From positions 1 to 6,340 of the forward strand of contig JAAHHL010000428.1 in assembly GCA_010672185.1 (NCBI GenBank): DNA of 6,340 nucleotides, written 5' to 3'. Within the stretch, counting starts at the first letter, position 1. Every line of letters begins with the position of its first letter. Positions 6,188-6,340 of this stretch are shown in pieces. The notes under the pieces were generated by a model. That model saw only the letters and a program-made list of their open reading frames with translations, ran no database searches and was not told the origin of the DNA. Source of the DNA: Caldora sp. SIO3E6 (lineage in GTDB: Bacteria > Cyanobacteriota > Cyanobacteriia > Cyanobacteriales > Coleofasciculaceae). Made by a program: the position numbers and the translations under genes.

Positions 6188-6203
6188 TGAAAAAATTTTT
6201 TCA
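6188..6203. repeat. Perfect 16-bp A/T palindrome TGAAAAAATTTTTTCA
   Basis: Six A followed by six T, bounded by TG and CA, form a perfect palindrome between the octamer and heptamer arrays. Such A-tract palindromes can bend DNA or bind dimeric proteins. As RNA they could form a weak hairpin. The role is unknown. Confidence 0.7.
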
Positions 6204-6209
6204 TCGGGA

Positions 6210-6340
6210 CTGCCTCCTGCCTCCTGCCTCCTGCCTTCTGCCTTCTGCCTCCTGCCTCCTGCCTTCTGCCTCCTGCCTCCTGCCTCCTGCCTCCTGCCTC
6301 CTGCCTCCTGCCTCCTGCCTCCTGCCTCCTGCCTCCTGCC
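6210..6340. repeat. Tandem heptamer array CTGCCTC (complement of the GGCAGGA family), continuing beyond the right edge
   Basis: Eighteen full units plus five bases of a nineteenth are visible. All are CTGCCTC except units 4, 5 and 8, which are CTGCCTT. The complement is the same GGCAGGA/GGCAGAA heptamer as at 4743-4798, in opposite orientation, so the two arrays form an inverted pair around the glycosyltransferase gene. The variant units cluster near the inner end, while the outer end is homogeneous, as expected for recent expansion by slippage. The stretch 6051-6340 holds only repeats and no gene that I can support. Confidence 0.95.

Overview
The window looks like a chromosomal accessory region of a filamentous cyanobacterium, possibly a large-genome Oscillatoriales or Moorena-like lineage. 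Three lines of evidence point this way: three copies of the cyanobacterial HIP1 octamer GCGATCGC, tandem heptanucleotide and octanucleotide repeats of the kind dispersed through cyanobacterial genomes, and a histidine-kinase-like peptide of cyanobacterial flavour on the ABC exporter. The genus is a guess from these patterns and was not established by any search.

Layout from left to right. Positions 1-587 (minus) hold the 5' part of a gene that runs off the left edge. It encodes an extremely acidic, Ser/Asp-rich, probably disordered protein that I do not recognise. A 175-bp divergent spacer with a possible minus-strand promoter and nested dyads separates it from a plus-strand gene at 763-2418, which encodes a 551-residue protein with about seven TPRs of kinesin-light-chain type behind an unfamiliar basic N-terminal domain. 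The convergent spacer 2419-2686 contains a 148-bp non-coding element with perfect 12-bp terminal inverted repeats and a perfect 9-bp direct repeat on each side. This is the signature of a MITE-like insertion. Its core is built of heptamer repeats that fold into a long hairpin.

The right half is on the minus strand. A GT-B (GT4-like) glycosyltransferase (6050 to 4896, TTG start) is followed after 187 bp by an ABC exporter half-transporter (4708 to 2687). The exporter has a complete ATPase domain plus an added C-terminal segment that resembles the HisKA dimerisation/phosphoacceptor domain of histidine kinases, but with Tyr at the phospho-His position. The pair suggests synthesis and export of a glycolipid or polysaccharide, which is an inference from family and context only.

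The glycosyltransferase gene sits between two inverted arrays of the same heptamer: GGCAGGA at 4743-4798, and its complement from 6210 to the right edge. Its upstream region also carries an octamer array (AGACGCGG) and a 16-bp A/T palindrome. Most of the novelty here lies in this repeat architecture, the MITE-like element and the ABC/HisKA-like fusion. I see no CRISPR array, tRNA, rRNA or intact transposase.
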